A stretch of DNA of 34,094 bases from Acidimicrobiales bacterium. Lineage in GTDB: Bacteria > Actinomycetota > Acidimicrobiia > Acidimicrobiales > SZUA-35. A model generated the notes under the pieces. It worked only from the letters and a program-made list of their open reading frames with translations. It did no database searches and was not told the origin of the DNA. The stretch covers positions 14,200 to 48,293 of the forward strand of contig JAHDCV010000028.1 of the NCBI GenBank assembly GCA_020629695.1, read 5' to 3'. Positions 1 through 7,609 of this stretch are shown piece after piece (the stretch's first letter is position 1; every line of letters begins with the position of its first letter). The position numbers and the translations under genes are program-made.

Positions 1-50
1 GCTCCCCGCCCCCCGGCCCGGTGTGCCCGGCCCAGGGCCCGCCGGACGCG

Positions 51-80
51 GCGAGACCCGGGCCGGAGCCCGGGTCTCGC
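51..80 (-). terminator. Hairpin downstream of potD, probable terminator
   Basis: A perfect 12-bp stem (GCGAGACCCGGG at 51-62 pairs with CCCGGGTCTCGC at 69-80) closes a 6-nt loop, 46 bp beyond the potD stop. No T-tract follows on either strand. This is common in high-GC actinobacteria, so a terminator role for the pot operon is inferred from position and stem strength only. Confidence 0.55.
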
Positions 81-126
81 GAGTCAGACGTCGGCGTCGC
101 GGGTGCTCAGCCGAGCATCCGGAGGA

Positions 127-1224
127 TCAGCCCTTGGCCTCGTTGAAGGCGTCGGAGTAGTTGATCTCGAAGTCGCCGGTGTCGGCGATCTCCTCGAGCT
201 TCGACTGATCGACCGGGTAGACGATCGGGTCGGCGAGCACCTCGGGATCGATGAACTCCTCGGCGGCAGCGTTCGGGCTGGCGTAGAGGTTCCAGTTGGT
301 CAGCGCCGCACCGTTCTCCGCATCGAGCAGGAAGTTGATGAAGGTGTGGGCGGTGCATGGATGCGGAGCGTCGGCGACGACCGCCATGTTGTCGATCCAA
401 CGGGTGCCACCCTCTTCGGGCACGAAGTAGGTGTAGTCCTCGGGGTTGTCGAGCTCCAGGAACTGGAACAGGAAGTTGCCGGAGTAGCCGTGGCCGATGA
501 CGGTCTGGCCGGAGCCGACGAGCTCGTCGTACTGATCGGAGTCGTAGGCGGCCACCCGCTCGGTGGCTTCGGCGACCAGCGCCTGGGCCTCGGCGAGCTC
601 CTCTTCGCTCGTGGAGTTCAGCGAGTAGCCGAGGTACTTGAGCGCCGCACCCATGGTCTCGCGAGGATCATTCAGCAGCGTGATCTGACCGGCGTACTGG
701 TCGGCCAGCTCGGCGTCGAAGATCAGGCCCCAGGTGCGGGGCACGTCCTCGCCGACGACCGACAGATTCACACCGATGCCGGTGGTACCCCACTGGTACG
801 GCGCCGAGTACTCGGCGTCGGGGTCATAGGGAAGGCCCGAGGCGAAGTCGGACGCCAGGTTCGACAGGTTCGGGATGGCGTCCTTGTTCAGCTTCATGAT
901 GCTGCCCTCCTCGATGAGGATGGACACCATGTAGTCGGACGGGACGATCACGTCGTAGCCCGAACCGCCGGCGGCGACGATCGGCTGCATCGCCTCGTTG
1001 GAGTCGTAGAAGTCCTCGGTCACCGAGACCCCGAACTCCGCCTCGAAGGCGGTGATCAGGTCCGGATCCATGTACTCCGACCAGTTGTACAGGGCGAGGT
1101 CACCATCGGTCTGGCCGACGGCGCAATCACCGGTCGCTGCGGCCTCTTCCGCATCGTCGCTGCCACCACAGGCGGCGGCCACGAGCGTGAACGCGAAGAG
1201 CAGGCCGAGAAGCTTGCGTGTCAT
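127..1224 (-). CDS. potD: Polyamine ABC transporter, substrate-binding lipoprotein (PotD-like)
   Basis: Extracellular solute-binding protein of a spermidine/putrescine-type ABC importer, 365 aa. The N-terminus MTRKLLGLLFAFTLVAAAC is a lipoprotein signal with lipidated Cys19. The mature part has PotD/PotF-family features: YNWSEYMDPDLITAFE near the start, a G-S-GYDVIVPSDYMV segment, and an aromatic-rich C-terminal lobe. The start at 1224 is chosen because AGAAGGGGA lies about 7 nt upstream; an in-frame ATG at 1245 overlaps the potC stop but has no ribosome binding site. It is the last gene of potABCD, which supports the role. Spermidine versus putrescine preference cannot be read from the sequence. 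Confidence 0.9.
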   Translation of the reverse strand: MTRKLLGLLFAFTLVAAACGGSDDAEEAAATGDCAVGQTDGDLALYNWSEYMDPDLITAFEAEFGVSVTEDFYDSNEAMQPIVAAGGSGYDVIVPSDYMVSILIEEGSIMKLNKDAIPNLSNLASDFASGLPYDPDAEYSAPYQWGTTGIGVNLSVVGEDVPRTWGLIFDAELADQYAGQITLLNDPRETMGAALKYLGYSLNSTSEEELAEAQALVAEATERVAAYDSDQYDELVGSGQTVIGHGYSGNFLFQFLELDNPEDYTYFVPEEGGTRWIDNMAVVADAPHPCTAHTFINFLLDAENGAALTNWNLYASPNAAAEEFIDPEVLADPIVYPVDQSKLEEIADTGDFEINYSDAFNEAKG

Positions 1225-1241
1225 TGGGATGTCCCCTTCTT

Positions 1242-2072
1242 TCATTCTGTGGTGGCCCGCCCGGGCTCACGGGAGCGCTGCGCGATGAGCGACAGCACGA
1301 CCAGGAGCACGGATGCAGCGAGCATGACCACGGATACGGCATTGATGAGCGGCGTCACGCCTCGTCGGATCAGGCCGAAGACGTACACCGGCAAGGTGGT
1401 CGATCCGGGGCCCGAGGCGAACTGGGTGATGACGACGTCGTCGAGCGACAGCGTAAGTGCCAGCAGCGCACCGCCGACGATGCCGGGCAGAATCAACGGC
1501 AACGTCACATGGCGAAACGCTTGCCACCGGCTGGCGTAGAGGTCGGCCGCGGCCTGTTCGAGCGTCTGGTCCATACCTTCGAGACGGGCCCGCACGACCA
1601 CCGACACGAACGAGATGTTGAATGCGATGTGGCTCACGACGACCGTCGCGATGCCCTTCCGCAACTGGAACCCGGTCACGGTGTCGACCAGATCGAGCGA
1701 CCAGGTGAAGAACAGCAGCATCATCACCGCCATCGTCACGTCGGGGATGATGATCGGGAGGTAGAGCAACGCGTCGAAGACCTTCTTGCCCCGGAACCGG
1801 AAACGCTCCAGCGCGAGCGCTGCGAGAGTGCCGAGGACCGTGGCCACGAGCGTGGAGACGATGGCCACCTGTAGCGAGATCGCCAGGGCGCTCTGCACGT
1901 TCTCGTTGGCCCCGAACTCCCGATACCACTCGAGGGTGAACCCGCCCCAACGCCCGACGTTGCGGTCGGCGGAGAAGCTGAAAACGACCAACAACAGCAC
2001 GGGTGCGTAGAGGAACAGGTAGACGAGCCCGGTGGCACCTCCGAGCAGCCGGGCGGTCCAGCCGCGGATCAC
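1242..2072 (-). CDS. potC: Polyamine ABC transporter permease (PotC-like)
   Basis: Second inner-membrane permease of the polyamine importer, 276 aa with about six hydrophobic segments. The cytoplasmic EAA loop that docks on the ATPase is clear (EQAAADLYASRWQAFRHVTL, then PLILPGI). The length matches PotC/PotI (about 265-280 aa). The start is GTG at 2072 (GTG ATC CGC GGC TGG). The start codon and the bases before it fall in the first copy of a 59-bp tandem repeat that separates potC from potB, so its translation initiation region is effectively duplicated upstream. The stop lies 18 bp before the potD start. Confidence 0.92.
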   Translation of the reverse strand: MIRGWTARLLGGATGLVYLFLYAPVLLLVVFSFSADRNVGRWGGFTLEWYREFGANENVQSALAISLQVAIVSTLVATVLGTLAALALERFRFRGKKVFDALLYLPIIIPDVTMAVMMLLFFTWSLDLVDTVTGFQLRKGIATVVVSHIAFNISFVSVVVRARLEGMDQTLEQAAADLYASRWQAFRHVTLPLILPGIVGGALLALTLSLDDVVITQFASGPGSTTLPVYVFGLIRRGVTPLINAVSVVMLAASVLLVVLSLIAQRSREPGRATTE

Positions 2073-2194
2073 AGGTGCTCCACTCTCGCTCGCCCTGCCG
2101 GGCGAGACCGCGACGCGCGAACCGCCATCACAGGTGCTCCACTCTCGCTCGCCCTGCCGGGCGAGACCGCGACGCGCGAACCGCCATCACAGGT
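2068..2194. repeat. 59-bp tandem direct repeat at the potB-potC junction
   Basis: Two full identical copies (2068-2126 and 2127-2185) are followed by 9 bases of a third (2186-2194). The unit begins ATCACAGGTGCTCC and ends GCGCGAACCGCC. Each unit holds a hairpin, CTCGCCC-TGCC-GGGCGAG (2089-2106 and 2148-2165). On the minus strand the array runs from the potB stop through the potC GTG start. Perfect identity suggests a recent duplication or active maintenance. Confidence 0.95.
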
Positions 2195-3065
2195 TCCTTC
2201 CGCCGGCTCGGAAGTACACGAGCGTGGCGGACAACATCACGATGATCAGCACCGACGACAGCGACGCACCGAACGGCCAGTTCCTGGCGGTGAGGAACTG
2301 CGACACGATGTAGCTGCCGAGGAGCGGCTTCTTGTCGCCGCCGAGGATGGCCGGCGTCACGTAGGCGCCGAAGCTGGGCACGAACACGAGGATCGATCCG
2401 GCGATCGCCCCCGGGCGGCTCAGCGGCAGCACGACCTTGCGGAACGACGCCCAACTCGATGCGTAGAGATCACGCGACGCCTCGATGAGGCGAGGGTCGA
2501 TCCGTTCGAGTGAGGCGTACAACGGCAGGATCATGAACGGCAGGAACCCGTAGACGAGCCCGATCACCACCGCCACCTGGGTGAACAGGATCTGCGTCTC
2601 GCCGAGGCCGACGGCCTCCGTGAACTGCGAGACGGGGCCGTCGTTCGAGAGCAACACCCGCCAGGCGTAGTTCCGCACCAGGAAGTTGGTCCAGAACGGG
2701 ATCATCACACCCACCAGCAGCAGACCACGAACGGCCGGGCGGCGGGTCGCCACGAAGTAGGCGAACGGGTAGGCGAGCAACAGACAGATGATCGTCGTCG
2801 TCATGGCGAGGCCGAACGATCGGAACACGACCCTCGTCACGATGTCCTCGCCGAGACGGCCGTAGGAGTCGAGGTTCCACCCGGACAGGTCGGTCCCGCC
2901 GGTCCGGCTCCGGGTGGCGAAGGAATAGACGAAGACGATCGCGAGCGGAATGGCGAAGAAGACGATCAGGTACAGGTAGGCGGGCAATGCCATGAGGAAC
3001 CCGCGGCGCGACTCGGCCGCCTCGTGGGCCCGTTCGTGCTCGGTCAACTCGGGGACGACGGTCAT
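2187..3065 (-). CDS. potB: Polyamine ABC transporter permease (PotB-like)
   Basis: First membrane permease of the polyamine importer, 292 aa. After a charged N-terminus (TEHERAHEAAESRR), a hydrophobic helix begins (GFLMALPAYLYLIVFFAIP). About six membrane segments and the EAA motif (EASRDLYASSWASFRKVVLP) follow. The ATG at 3065 overlaps the potA stop in an ATGA arrangement, indicating translational coupling, so the longer upstream reading is discarded. The stop (2187-2189) lies at the edge of the tandem repeat; the last residues GGRNL are outside the repeated unit. Confidence 0.92.
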   Translation of the reverse strand: MTVVPELTEHERAHEAAESRRGFLMALPAYLYLIVFFAIPLAIVFVYSFATRSRTGGTDLSGWNLDSYGRLGEDIVTRVVFRSFGLAMTTTIICLLLAYPFAYFVATRRPAVRGLLLVGVMIPFWTNFLVRNYAWRVLLSNDGPVSQFTEAVGLGETQILFTQVAVVIGLVYGFLPFMILPLYASLERIDPRLIEASRDLYASSWASFRKVVLPLSRPGAIAGSILVFVPSFGAYVTPAILGGDKKPLLGSYIVSQFLTARNWPFGASLSSVLIIVMLSATLVYFRAGGRNL

Positions 3066-4135
3066 CCCGAGCCACCGTCGACCACGGCGATCGCATCCTC
3101 CCGCCACCAGACGGTGATCTCGTCGCCAGGCGAGAACCGTTGCTGACTCGGGCGGTTCTCGAGCCGGGCCTCCAGCTCGAGCCAGTCGAATCCGAGCGAG
3201 TACACCATCGCGTTGCCCAGGAAGGTCGCCGAGCGGACCACCCCGTCGAGCCTCGCCACATCGTCGGGAGCGGCGTCGCGCTGCTCGACCCGCACCCGCT
3301 CCGGCCGGAGCGAGACGTCCACCACGGTGCCGGCAGCACGGTCGGCGGTGGGAGCGGGGATCGACGCGCCGTTGGCGAGGGTGACGGTCGAGGCCGCGGC
3401 GACGGTCCCGGGGAGGAAGTTCGATCGACCGATGAAGTCGGCCACGAACCGGCTGACGGGTTGTTCGTAGATCTCCTCGGGGCGACCGACCTGCAGCAGC
3501 TTCGCGTCGCCCATCACGCCGATCCGATCGGCCATGGAGAGGGCCTCTTCCTGATCGTGGGTCACGAACACGAACGTGATGCCCACCTCTCGCTGGAGCG
3601 CCTTCAGCTCGTTCTGCATGCCCTGACGGAGCTTCAGGTCGAGCGCGGCGAGCGGTTCGTCGAGGAGGAGCACCTTCGGCCGATTGACCAATGCCCTTGC
3701 GAGTGCGACCCGCTGCTGCTGACCGCCCGAGAGCTGGGTCGGCTTGCGTCGCTCCATCCCGCCGAGTTGAACGAGCTCGATCGCTTCCGCCACGCGACGA
3801 CCGACCTCACCTTTGGCGACCTTCTGCATCTTCAGACCGAAGGCGACGTTGTCCTCGATCGAGAGATGGGGAAAGAGCGCGTAGTTCTGGAAGACGGTGT
3901 TGACCGGGCGCTTGTTCGGCGGGAGCGGACCGACCTCTTCGCCGTGGATCGTCAGCGACCCCGCCGACGGGAGATCGAGGCCGGCGATCATGCGGAGTGT
4001 CGTGGTCTTCCCGCAACCGGACGGACCCAGCAGGGCGAAGAACTCGCCGTCTGCGATCGACAGGTCGACGTCGTCGACGGCCACCACGTCGCCGAAGCGT
4101 TTGGTGACACCCTTGAGTTCGACCGCACTGGCCAT
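3062..4135 (-). CDS. potA: Polyamine ABC transporter, ATP-binding protein (PotA-like)
   Basis: ATPase that powers the PotBC channel, 357 aa. Walker A GPSGCGKTT at residues 37-45, Q-loop FQNYALFP near 82-89, signature LSGGQQQR at 135-142, Walker B VLLLDEP at 155-161 and switch His193 (VTHD) are all present. The C-terminal part (about 250-357) fits the TOBE domain of PotA/FbpC-type ATPases. The start at 4135 (MASAVELKGVTKRFG) has GAGGGATC upstream. It is first in the operon potABCD, with a probable -10 box TACGCT at 4171-4176. All catalytic motifs are intact. Confidence 0.95.
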   Translation of the reverse strand: MASAVELKGVTKRFGDVVAVDDVDLSIADGEFFALLGPSGCGKTTTLRMIAGLDLPSAGSLTIHGEEVGPLPPNKRPVNTVFQNYALFPHLSIEDNVAFGLKMQKVAKGEVGRRVAEAIELVQLGGMERRKPTQLSGGQQQRVALARALVNRPKVLLLDEPLAALDLKLRQGMQNELKALQREVGITFVFVTHDQEEALSMADRIGVMGDAKLLQVGRPEEIYEQPVSRFVADFIGRSNFLPGTVAAASTVTLANGASIPAPTADRAAGTVVDVSLRPERVRVEQRDAAPDDVARLDGVVRSATFLGNAMVYSLGFDWLELEARLENRPSQQRFSPGDEITVWWREDAIAVVDGGSG

Positions 4136-4170
4136 GGTGACCGATCCCTCGTCTTCTCGGAGTGGCGGGC

Positions 4171-4176
4171 AGCGTA
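4171..4176 (-). promoter_or_regulatory. Probable -10 box of the potABCD operon
   Basis: On the minus strand TACGCT fits the actinobacterial TANNNT -10 consensus, about 36 bp before the potA ATG, leaving a short leader with a ribosome binding site. No convincing -35 is seen. Confidence 0.4.
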
Positions 4177-4238
4177 GTGGACCGGTCGCCGCCTGACCGC
4201 CCGCACTCACCTGCCGGTCGAGCACCGGGACGCGGGCC

Positions 4239-4244
4239 TACGCT
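4239..4244 (+). promoter_or_regulatory. Probable -10 box, leaderless or near-leaderless start of 4253 gene
   Basis: TACGCT (TANNNT) ends 8 nt before the ATG at 4253 and there is no Shine-Dalgarno, so the transcript probably begins at or next to the start codon. Confidence 0.45.
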
Positions 4245-4252
4245 GGGCACGA

Positions 4253-5215
4253 ATGACCCGATCCGCGAACGACCACACGCCGCCGCTCTCCGACGGTGCG
4301 CTGGCGCTGCTCCCACCCCCCGGAAGCGCGCCCCGATGTGCGTCCCATGCACGAGCGATCGAGGTCGACCCCGTCGGCACCGCGCTCGCCGTCGAGCTGG
4401 CGATCACCGTCGAACTCCCGTTGCCGTGGCCGAAGCCGGTGTTCGCCCATCCAGATCTCGACGGCCTCCGGCCGACCATGTCGCTCGGGAACGATCGGGC
4501 ACGGATCCTCGCGAGCGTGCCCACCACGGGAGACGCTCGTGCGATCCGGGTCTGGCGTCGCACCGCCGACCACACGGTCGCCGTCACGGTCGATCGGGGC
4601 GACCGGACACCCGCCGAGGCGATCGAGGTGCTCGCAGCGCACGGGATCGAGACCTTCGCCCGCGCCTTCGGCGCCGACGTCGCCGGGGCGACTCCGGCCA
4701 TCCTCATCTGCACGCAGGGCAGCCACGACGTCTGCTGTGGATCCGAAGGGGGTCGCCTGGCCGATGCCGCGCTGCGCCACTGGCCCGACGGGGCGGTGCA
4801 TCGGGTGTCGCACACCGGGGGCCACAAGTTCGCGCCCACCGCGCTGACCGTGCCGGACGGCCGTATGTGGGCCTTCCTCCGCGAGGACGACCTCGCAGGA
4901 CTGGCCTCGGGCGACGCCGACGTCGGCGAGCTCGCGCCGCGCTGCCGGGGTTGGTGGGGCGCCGACACGGGTGCGGCACAAGCCGCCGAGCGGGCCGTGT
5001 GGGCCGAGACCGGCCGACACGAACCGGGGCGCCGTGTCGAAGCCGTCCACGGAGCCCCCGGGGAGCACCGGGTGGTGGATCCGTCTGGTTCGGCGTGGGT
5101 CGTCACCGTCGCACCCGGACGAGAGATCCCGACCATCGCCTGCCGGGCCGACGGGGGGCTCCCGGCCAAACCCGGTCGGGAGTGGCTCGTCACCGGACTC
5201 CGACGGCAGGGCTGA
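4253..5215 (+). CDS. Sucrase/ferredoxin-like family protein
   Basis: 320-aa cytoplasmic protein matching the sucrase/ferredoxin-like family (thioredoxin-like [2Fe-2S] ferredoxin fold). Diagnostic motifs are CTQGSHDVCCG (Cys153, Cys161, Cys162) and HTGGHKFAPT (about 187-196, His187 and His191), followed by GRMWAFLRE. The Cys and His residues are candidate iron-sulfur ligands; this is family knowledge, not shown here. The biological role in actinobacteria is unknown. It probably has its own promoter (TACGCT just upstream), is divergent from potA, and is followed after 5 bp by a glutaminyl cyclase-like gene that it may be co-transcribed with. Confidence 0.8.
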   Translation: MTRSANDHTPPLSDGALALLPPPGSAPRCASHARAIEVDPVGTALAVELAITVELPLPWPKPVFAHPDLDGLRPTMSLGNDRARILASVPTTGDARAIRVWRRTADHTVAVTVDRGDRTPAEAIEVLAAHGIETFARAFGADVAGATPAILICTQGSHDVCCGSEGGRLADAALRHWPDGAVHRVSHTGGHKFAPTALTVPDGRMWAFLREDDLAGLASGDADVGELAPRCRGWWGADTGAAQAAERAVWAETGRHEPGRRVEAVHGAPGEHRVVDPSGSAWVVTVAPGREIPTIACRADGGLPAKPGREWLVTGLRRQG

Positions 5216-5220
5216 GCAGC

Positions 5221-6162
5221 GTGCGTACCCTCCCGACCGCCGTGATCCTCACGTTGGCACTGGTCGGCTCCGCGTGCTCGTCGCTGTCCGGGCAGGAACC
5301 CGGCATCGCCGCGCCGGTCCCCACCCTCGACACGATCGGGCCGGCCACCACCGAGCCGCCGACCACGCAGAACGAACCGACGACGCCGACCGAGGCCGCC
5401 ACGACGTCGGAGACGACCGAGCCCGCGCCGATCCTGGACTCCGCCTCGTTGACCGGCGAACTCACCGTCGAGATCCTCGAAACGGTCGATCACGACACCG
5501 ACGCGTTCACCCAGGGCCTCGAGTTGCTGCCGGACGGCCGCCTCGTCGAGAGCACGGGACTGCGCGGTGCATCGGATCGGCGGATCGTCGACCCGGCGAC
5601 CGGCGCGGTGCTCGCGACCGCACCGGTCGACCCGAGCTGGTTCGCCGAAGGCATCACACTGGCCGACGATCGCCTCGTCCAACTGACCTGGACCTCGGGC
5701 ATCGCCGTCGCGTCCGATCCCGACACGCTCGAGCAGATCGAACAGTTCCGCTACGACGGCGAGGGTTGGGGGTTGTGCTGGATGGACGATCGCTTCGTGA
5801 TGTCCGATGGCAGCAGCACCCTCACGTTCCGCGATCGGGACTTCGAGATCATCGACACCGTGGACGTCACCATCAACGGTCAGCCGCTCGACCGGATCAA
5901 CGAGCTCGAGTGCGTCGGCGATCGGGTGTGGGCGAATGTCTGGCAGGCCCAGGTGATCGTCGGAATCGACCCGTCGACGGGCGAGGTCGTCGCACGGCTC
6001 GATGCCAGCCCACTCCAGCCCGATGGCCTGTCCGATGCGGACGACGTCCTCAACGGCATCGCCCACGACGAACGCGACGACACCTACTGGCTCACCGGAA
6101 AACGGTGGCCCGTCATGCATCGTGTGCGCATCGTCCCGAATCCAGGGGCCGCGGGCCAGTAG
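5221..6162 (+). CDS. Glutaminyl-peptide cyclotransferase-like lipoprotein, copy 1
   Basis: 313-aa exported protein of the bacterial/plant glutaminyl cyclase family, a five-bladed beta-propeller that converts N-terminal glutamine to pyroglutamate. The GTG start gives a lipoprotein-like signal (VRTLPTAVILTLALVGSAC, Cys19) and a Thr/Pro/Glu-rich linker (about 40-80). Family motifs then follow in order: DAFTQGLELLPDGRLVESTG, WFAEGITL, QLTW, EGWGLCW, MSDGSSTLTFRD, INELE, WANVWQ, DDVLNGIAHD and WLTGKRWP. The Glu of VESTG and Lys of TGKRW correspond to positions described as catalytic in plant enzymes. It begins 5 bp after the preceding stop. Cell-surface location is inferred. It looks like the active member of the tandem pair. 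Confidence 0.85.
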   Translation: MRTLPTAVILTLALVGSACSSLSGQEPGIAAPVPTLDTIGPATTEPPTTQNEPTTPTEAATTSETTEPAPILDSASLTGELTVEILETVDHDTDAFTQGLELLPDGRLVESTGLRGASDRRIVDPATGAVLATAPVDPSWFAEGITLADDRLVQLTWTSGIAVASDPDTLEQIEQFRYDGEGWGLCWMDDRFVMSDGSSTLTFRDRDFEIIDTVDVTINGQPLDRINELECVGDRVWANVWQAQVIVGIDPSTGEVVARLDASPLQPDGLSDADDVLNGIAHDERDDTYWLTGKRWPVMHRVRIVPNPGAAGQ

Positions 6163-6165
6163 TCT
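6160..6165 (+). promoter_or_regulatory. -10 box built on the stop codon of copy 1
   Basis: TAGTCT (TANNNT) begins with the TAG stop of the upstream gene and ends 7 nt before the ATG at 6173, with no Shine-Dalgarno. This is the spacing expected for a leaderless transcript of the second cyclase-like gene. Confidence 0.5.
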
Positions 6166-6172
6166 GCGGCCG

Positions 6173-7111
6173 ATGTCGACCCGCGACCGCCCTCGATCGG
6201 GATCCGCCGGCCTCCGCCGAGCCGGGTTCGTGTTGTTCCTCGGCATCGCTGCCACCGGCTGCTCGACGATCGACAGCGTGCAGCCCCGTGCGGAGGTCCG
6301 GGGCGAGACGACCGTGCGACCGGCGGCGACCACCACGACCGGGCCGACGGCGTCGCTCGGCGTGCCCCAGTCGACGGTGGCGGTCGAACGTGTGGAGCCC
6401 GACGTCTGGGCGTCGCTCGCCGGGCCCCACACCGTCGAGGTCGTCGAGACACGGCCTCATGATGCGACCGCCTTCACCCAGGGCCTGCTGCGGCTCCCGG
6501 ACGGCACCCTCGTCGAGTCCACCGGCCTCGTCGGAGAGTCCCGCAGGCAGCGGCTCGCCCAGGACGGCTCGATCGAAGCGATCCGTTCGCTCGACACCGA
6601 CGTGTTCGGATCGGCGCTCGCGTTGAACGCCGGGGTGCTGCACCAGTTCTCCCTCGAGGGCGGCGACGTCGTGATCGCCGACCCGACGACACTCGACGAG
6701 ATCGACCGGCGTCCGTTCGCCGATCCGGTCTGGGGAGCGTGCGGCTCCGGCGATCAGGTGATCACCTCCAATGGCTCGTCGGCACTCACCGTCCGCGACG
6801 CCGGACTGGACCCGGTCGCCACCGTCAACGTCACCCTCGACGGTGAACCGGTCAGTCAACTCAACGAGCTCGCCTGTCGCGAGGGGTTGGCGTTCGCCAA
6901 CATCTGGCTGCAGTCGGGGATCGTCGTGGTCGACCTCGCGACCGGCAACGTGGTCGCCACGATCGACGCCTCGAGCCTGGCGCCCGGCAACCCGCTCGGA
7001 GCCGACGACGTCCTCAACGGCATCGCCATCGACCCCGACACCGACACCCTGTGGCTCACCGGCAAACGTTGGGACACCCTGTTCCGCGTGCGCCTCGTGC
7101 CGACGGGTTGA
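6173..7111 (+). CDS. Glutaminyl-peptide cyclotransferase-like lipoprotein, copy 2 (divergent)
   Basis: 312-aa paralogue of the preceding gene. A signal segment (FVLFLGIAATGC) with a lipobox is followed by a Thr-rich linker and the propeller. It retains AFTQGLLRLPDG, LVESTGL, LNELAC, FANIWLQ, DDVLNGIAID and LWLTGKRWD. The middle blades have diverged: the AEGITL, QLTW and EGWGL motifs of copy 1 read SALAL, QFSL and PVWGA. The catalytic Glu and Lys positions remain, but substrate-pocket residues appear changed, so it may have another substrate or be non-catalytic. A probable leaderless promoter overlaps the copy 1 stop, giving it independent expression. Confidence 0.78.
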   Translation: MSTRDRPRSGSAGLRRAGFVLFLGIAATGCSTIDSVQPRAEVRGETTVRPAATTTTGPTASLGVPQSTVAVERVEPDVWASLAGPHTVEVVETRPHDATAFTQGLLRLPDGTLVESTGLVGESRRQRLAQDGSIEAIRSLDTDVFGSALALNAGVLHQFSLEGGDVVIADPTTLDEIDRRPFADPVWGACGSGDQVITSNGSSALTVRDAGLDPVATVNVTLDGEPVSQLNELACREGLAFANIWLQSGIVVVDLATGNVVATIDASSLAPGNPLGADDVLNGIAIDPDTDTLWLTGKRWDTLFRVRLVPTG

Positions 7112-7195
7112 TCCGAGCTACGACAGGAGTCGACGGCTCGGCGAGGCGGGCGATACCGTTTCGGCTCGTTCCTCGGGCCCCGACAGGAGTGCAGG

Positions 7196-7609
7196 ATGCC
7201 GAAGAAGATTCTCGATCTCGACACACCGTTCCGGAAGAACGAGCGCGTCGTCACGACCCGGGATCTGGTCGGTGCCCCGGAAGGAACCTTCGGCAAGGTC
7301 AAGCTGAGCAACGGCCTGCACACCACCAACAACTGGCCCCGCTACTGGGTCCGGTTCGAGAACGGTGAGTTCATGGGCCAGGTCAGCCACACCGATCTCG
7401 TGCGGCCTCACCTGCGCGAGGTGTGGGTCGAGCGGGAGGCCGAGCGGGCCGCCGCCGCCGAAGCGGCCGCGAATGCCTCGGCCGCGGCCGCCGACACCGC
7501 TGCCGCGGCACCCGCCGGCGACGCCGGTGGCAACGAGCTGGCAGCACTCATCCCGCCACTGCTGCTCGAGCGCTCGCGCGCCGCTCGCAAGCGTCTGCTC
7601 GGCTACTGA
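7196..7609 (+). CDS. Conserved-looking small hypothetical protein
   Basis: 137 aa, not recognised. The N-terminal half (1-77) looks globular and charged: a KOW/SH3-like pattern (NERVVTTRDLVGAPEGTFGKV, then WVRFENGEFMGQVSHTDLV) suggests a small beta-barrel. Residues 80-120 are an Ala-rich low-complexity linker, and the C-terminus (LLLERSRAARKRLLGY) is basic. The start is supported by AGGAG 6 nt upstream. Its 3' end overlaps the convergent hydrolase gene by 7 bp. The SH3-like reading is a by-eye impression and no function is assigned. Confidence 0.7.
   Translation: MPKKILDLDTPFRKNERVVTTRDLVGAPEGTFGKVKLSNGLHTTNNWPRYWVRFENGEFMGQVSHTDLVRPHLREVWVEREAERAAAAEAAANASAAAADTAAAAPAGDAGGNELAALIPPLLLERSRAARKRLLGY

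Noticed and set aside
103-1539. Plus-strand 478-codon frame opposite potD and potC
   Set aside because: The minus-strand potD with lipobox and ribosome site is clearly the gene.
2068-2194. Possible CRISPR or attachment-site repeats
   Set aside because: Units are directly adjacent without spacers, only two full copies, and no cas or integrase gene is present; it is a simple tandem duplication.
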